Shown: positions 6,602-9,537 of the stretch, piece by piece
How the letters are laid out: each line of letters begins with the position of its first letter
Numbering within the stretch: position 1 is the stretch's first letter
From: Microcaldota archaeon
Lineage (GTDB): Archaea > Micrarchaeota > Micrarchaeia > Micrarchaeales > CABMGC01
Length of the DNA stretch: 9,537 bases
Reading direction: 5' to 3'
Assembly: GCA_030040595.1 (NCBI GenBank)
Contig: JASHTL010000042.1
Coordinates: 1-9,537 of the forward strand
Translations under genes and position numbers: made by a program
The notes under the pieces: generated by a model
Seen by the model: the letters and a program-made list of their open reading frames with translations, nothing else
The model's database searches: none
What the model was told of the DNA's origin: nothing

Positions 6602-7854
6602 TGATAATCGTTGGTGTAAAAATGAACGCAAAAACAATCTTGCTGGCCCTCTCCGCACTGGTGCTTCTAAGCAGCATGGTAGGGGCGCAGGCAACATTCG
6701 ACAACTCGCTCTCCCCGGTCAACGTCACCGTCTCGCCGAATCCCGTGGTTGCCGGAGGAAACGTGACGATAAGGTTCCAGCTGTACAATGGCTACTCGGA
6801 ATGGCTCTATGATACGACTATGTTCGCAAGCAGCACGTATCCTTTGGTCAATGCATCGCCGACCAGCAGCACTGAGGTAGGCACGATAAATCCAAGCGAG
6901 ACCACAGGCTACTACAATTACACGTTCTCGGTGCCAAACACGATCTCGTCAGGCACCTATATGGTGACATTCACGACCACCTCTTTCATCTATGCTGCCA
7001 GCGGCACAGAAGTGGCGCAGTCGGTGATACCAATAAGCTTCTATGTGCAGAACAAGCCTGCTATAAAGGTCGTTGCATCGAGTTCCGAGGCCACGCCGCT
7101 CTACGCAGGGCATAACCAGACCATCGACCTTCTTGTGGAAAATACCGGTTACGGTGCCGCGAAGAACGTTACCATAACCATAAGCAGGGCAACAGGGCTG
7201 AACATACTTAGCTCTGTAAGGTCGTTCTATGTGCAGAATATAACCGAAGGCAGCACAGCCAGCGAACCTCTTCTGGTTGGCGCGCAGAACGTGAACAACA
7301 CAAGCCTGCTTGTTAATGTGACCTATTATTCGTCCAACCTCAAGCAGCATTTCAGCACAAGCCAGTGGGTCAACCTTTCGGTAGCCCCTGCGGCGCAGTT
7401 CACTATCAGCTCTCTTGGCTCCGGCCCTGCTGTAGGCGCAACCGACGTTCCTATCAGCTTCAGGATAACGAACACAGGGACAAGCGCGGCCAGCCAGGTG
7501 CAGGTAAGCCTTGAGTCGTCGTATCCCATAACCCCTGTGTCAGGCACCGCATACATAGCCAACATAAGCGCTGGAGGGTCGGCAAACATAACCTACATGA
7601 TCAGTGTTGACAACTCCGGCGTGCCTGGCAACTACCCGGTCATGCTGACCGAGCAGTGGAAACAGCCGAACGGCGCAACGAACCAGCAGTACTCCGGATC
7701 AAACAACTATTACGTGCCTGTGGCAAGCAGCTCCGGAACAGGGGGCCTTGAAGAGGACGTAGTGATCATAGTAGTGATTGTTGCTGTTGTGGCAATTGTT
7801 ATGAGAAGGAGAATGGCAGGGTCAAAGCCAAAGTCCACGGAGAAGAAAAAGTAG
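6598..7854 (+). CDS. Secreted, membrane-anchored protein with Ig-like (CARDB/COG1361-type) domains
   Basis: 418-residue surface protein without enzyme motifs. A signal peptide is clear (TILLALSALVLLSSMVGAQA, 13-32). The outer part is Ser/Thr/Asn-rich beta-sandwich sequence in about three units (39-152, 155-262, 266-374); NQTIDLLVENTGYGAAKNVT in unit two parallels VPISFRITNTGTSAASQVQ in unit three. It has 13 N-X-S/T sequons, so heavy N-glycosylation is likely. A single C-terminal membrane helix (387-402) is followed by MRRRMAGSKPKSTEKKK, giving an outside-facing anchor. This fits archaeal COG1361-like S-layer-related proteins, which I recall near export systems. The gene starts in a 4-base ATGA overlap with the permease stop. 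ATG 6601 is better spaced from AGGA (6591-6594), and ATG 6622 begins right at the signal peptide. Likely a partner or cargo-handling subunit of the exporter; this role is inferred. Confidence 0.8.
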   Translation: MMIIVGVKMNAKTILLALSALVLLSSMVGAQATFDNSLSPVNVTVSPNPVVAGGNVTIRFQLYNGYSEWLYDTTMFASSTYPLVNASPTSSTEVGTINPSETTGYYNYTFSVPNTISSGTYMVTFTTTSFIYAASGTEVAQSVIPISFYVQNKPAIKVVASSSEATPLYAGHNQTIDLLVENTGYGAAKNVTITISRATGLNILSSVRSFYVQNITEGSTASEPLLVGAQNVNNTSLLVNVTYYSSNLKQHFSTSQWVNLSVAPAAQFTISSLGSGPAVGATDVPISFRITNTGTSAASQVQVSLESSYPITPVSGTAYIANISAGGSANITYMISVDNSGVPGNYPVMLTEQWKQPNGATNQQYSGSNNYYVPVASSSGTGGLEEDVVIIVVIVAVVAIVMRRRMAGSKPKSTEKKK

Positions 7855-7861
7855 TGAGCAT

Positions 7862-8827
7862 ATGGCAGGCAGAAAGGGCAGGATAGTGGTAGCCGGCAAC
7901 ATAAACATGGACATATTCGCCGAAGCCGAACGCTTGCCCGGGGCTGGAGAATATGTGTACGGCAAGGCTCTCCAGTTCATTCCCGGAGGCAACGGCCTGA
8001 ACCAGGCCATAGCTGCAAGGAGGCTCGAAGCAGACATAGACCTTGTGGGATTTGTGGGAGATGACGGAATAGGCAAGGAGATACTCTGGTTCCTCAACCA
8101 GGAAGACCTGAAAACAGAAAACATCAAGGTTCTCAAAGGCACTCACACTGGGTCGGTGCTTTACCTGCTTGCGGAGAGAGTAGAGAGACATGTCGTACTG
8201 CCAGGATGCAACCTGAAGTGCAAGGCGAAAGACCTGCCCTATCTGGAGTTCAACGAGTCTGACATAGTCGTATCGCAACTCACAATCTCCCAGGACGTGA
8301 TAGAGCATGTTTTCAAGAACGCAAAGAAGTCAGACGCAACCACAATAATCAATCTCTTCCCTGAATACGAAGTCTCGAAGAGGCTGATGATGCTCTCCGA
8401 CTTCATAGTCCTCAACGAGGTCGAATTGGCATTTAGGACTGGTGACAAGGAGTATAAGATGGCGCATTACAAGGACCTGCAGATGGACCCTGGAACTATA
8501 CTCAAACGTGCTGAAAAGCTCAAAGTGAGGGATGACCAGGTCGTAATAGTTACACTTGCAGATAGAGGCGTGGTAGGAATAGCGAATGGCCAGATCACGC
8601 AGATCAAGGGCATAAAAGTGAAGTTTGCTGACGCCACTGGGGCTGGAGATTGCTTTATAGGCGCATTTGCAACCGCGCTCTCAGAAGAGATGGACTTCAA
8701 GGAATCACTTGAGTTTGCTAACTGCGCAGCAGCACTCAGCGTACAGAAAGTTGGCACGACCACATCTTTCCCCAGAAGAAACGAAGTAAACCCGCTCTTC
8801 AAGAACAGTACATTAGACAACCTTTAA
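7862..8827 (+). CDS. PfkB-family sugar kinase, ribokinase-like
   Basis: Cytoplasmic kinase of 321 residues that should phosphorylate a sugar or nucleoside with ATP or ADP. Family signatures are intact: GNINMD (12-17), matching the N-x-D ribose contacts of ribokinase; GGNGLNQAIAARRL (42-55), the first PfkB signature in its ribokinase form but with Asn 44 where ribokinases usually have Lys; VLNEVELAFRTG (183-194), the N-E-x-E region; TLADRGVVG (231-239); and DATGAGDCFIGAFA (257-270) with catalytic base D263 and the anion hole. It starts 7 bases after the surface-protein stop with only a weak ribosome site, and ends 30 bases before a nucleoside phosphorylase gene. That neighbour suggests ribose, ribose 1-phosphate or a nucleoside as substrate; the choice cannot be made from sequence alone. 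Confidence 0.9.
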   Translation: MAGRKGRIVVAGNINMDIFAEAERLPGAGEYVYGKALQFIPGGNGLNQAIAARRLEADIDLVGFVGDDGIGKEILWFLNQEDLKTENIKVLKGTHTGSVLYLLAERVERHVVLPGCNLKCKAKDLPYLEFNESDIVVSQLTISQDVIEHVFKNAKKSDATTIINLFPEYEVSKRLMMLSDFIVLNEVELAFRTGDKEYKMAHYKDLQMDPGTILKRAEKLKVRDDQVVIVTLADRGVVGIANGQITQIKGIKVKFADATGAGDCFIGAFATALSEEMDFKESLEFANCAAALSVQKVGTTTSFPRRNEVNPLFKNSTLDNL

Positions 8828-8857
8828 TAAGCAGAAATCGGATATACATTGGATGGC

Positions 8858-9537
8858 ATGAAGGCAAAGATAGGCATCATCGGAGGATCCGGTCTTTATT
8901 CCTTGCTGGACAAGGGAGAGTCGTTCAATCCTGACACAAAGTATGGGAAGCCTAGCGAAGCCATTTGCATTGGTGAGATAAGCGGCGTTCCTGTAGCGTT
9001 TCTCTCAAGACATGGCGCAAAACACAGGATCTCTCCGCAGAATGTGCCGTATCGCGCGAATATAGCTGCATTGAAAGAGCTGGGCGTCGAGAGGATAATA
9101 GCAACAAATGCGGTGGGATCCCTTAATCCCAAATTCAAACCAGGCGAATTTGTATTCGTAGACCAGTATGTAAACATGACACATGGAAGGGAAGACACAT
9201 TCTTCGATGAGGATGTTGTTGCGCACATCAGCTCTGCAGAGCCTTATTGCAGCGAACTCCAAAGAGTGGGGGTCAAGACTGCTGGCAGGTTAGGAATATC
9301 ACACCACACAAGCGGGACAATAGTGGTCATAAAAGGGCCCAGATTCTCGACAAAAGCCGAATCAAGGTTCTTCAGCAGACAGGGGTTTGACATAGTTGGC
9401 ATGACCCAATACCCGGAGGTCTCGCTTGCCAGGGAGATGGGAATATGTTACATGAGCATCGGCTTGGTCACTGATTATGACGTAGGATTGGAAGGCAGGG
9501 ACGAGATTAAGCCTGTAAGCGCGGATGAGGTCGGAAG
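8858..9537 (+). CDS. MTAP / purine nucleoside phosphorylase family, partial at right edge
   Basis: First 226 codons of a phosphorylase that cleaves 5'-methylthioadenosine (or another purine nucleoside) to free base and sugar 1-phosphate; the family is usually around 260-280 residues, so little is missing. Motifs: GGSG (9-12), phosphate-site SRHG with H56 (50-56), NAVGSL (84-89), IKGPRFSTKAES (158-169), GMTQYPEVSLAREMGICY (181-198), and VTDYDVG (204-210). D206 and D208 match the paired Asp residues that recognise the 6-amino group of adenine in MTAP, so MTA or adenosine is favoured over inosine or guanosine. ATG 8858 gives the usual short MKAKIGIIGGSG start; an ATG at 8853 is out of frame. Whether it is true MTAP or a broader archaeal phosphorylase is open. 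It follows the PfkB kinase gene and is probably co-transcribed, although TTTAATAA (8823-8830) could be a weak internal promoter. Confidence 0.92.
   Translation, partial: MKAKIGIIGGSGLYSLLDKGESFNPDTKYGKPSEAICIGEISGVPVAFLSRHGAKHRISPQNVPYRANIAALKELGVERIIATNAVGSLNPKFKPGEFVFVDQYVNMTHGREDTFFDEDVVAHISSAEPYCSELQRVGVKTAGRLGISHHTSGTIVVIKGPRFSTKAESRFFSRQGFDIVGMTQYPEVSLAREMGICYMSIGLVTDYDVGLEGRDEIKPVSADEVG

Noticed and set aside
7799..8308. A 169-codon minus-strand frame across the surface-protein/kinase junction
   Set aside because: It is antisense to two supported genes and has no motif; it is explained by codon bias in the real frames.
8823..8830. TTTAATAA as an internal promoter for the phosphorylase gene
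   Set aside because: The match to a TATA box is weak and overlaps the kinase stop codon; read-through from upstream is simpler.

Overview
The window reads as chromosomal DNA of an archaeon. The leucyl-tRNA synthetase is of the long archaeal/eukaryotic type, promoters look like archaeal TATA boxes placed about 25-35 bases before gene starts, the tRNA gene does not encode its CCA end, and AUA (Ile) and AGG (Arg) codons are common. Base composition is moderate. A DPANN/Micrarchaeota-like or euryarchaeal host would fit, but nothing here fixes the phylum. The window is gene-dense, with no insertion sequence, CRISPR array or prophage signal.

Layout. Positions 1-187 are non-coding as far as I can see and hold one strong inverted repeat (42-63). 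A tRNA-Gln(CUG) gene lies on the minus strand (188-260). It diverges from a membrane site-2-protease homologue (348-1091, plus), and the two appear to share one nearly palindromic TATA region. The protease gene runs tail to tail, with no gap at all, into leuS (1092-3953, minus). From a 171-base divergent promoter region (3954-4124) a tightly packed plus-strand cluster begins. It encodes a PadR-type regulator, a DrrA-like ABC ATPase, an ABC-2 permease, a secreted and membrane-anchored protein with three Ig-like/CARDB-type domains, a ribokinase-like PfkB sugar kinase, and an MTAP/purine nucleoside phosphorylase that runs off the right edge.

How the genes work together. The PadR gene, ATPase, permease and surface protein overlap or touch (8-base overlap, 1-base gap, 4-base overlap), which strongly suggests one transcript and coupled translation: a self-regulated export system with a dedicated cell-surface partner. 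The kinase follows after 7 bases and the phosphorylase after 30, so they may be on the same transcript. These last two would form a nucleoside or 5'-methylthioadenosine salvage pair in which a phosphorolytic enzyme releases a sugar 1-phosphate next to a ribokinase-family enzyme. Two palindromes, one over the TATA box and one at the expected transcription start of the cluster, are good candidates for the PadR operator.

The most interesting points are the export/surface operon with its palindromic control region, its linkage to the kinase-phosphorylase pair, and the shared palindromic promoter between tRNA-Gln and the protease gene. All protein assignments come from motifs read by eye; none has been checked by a database search.
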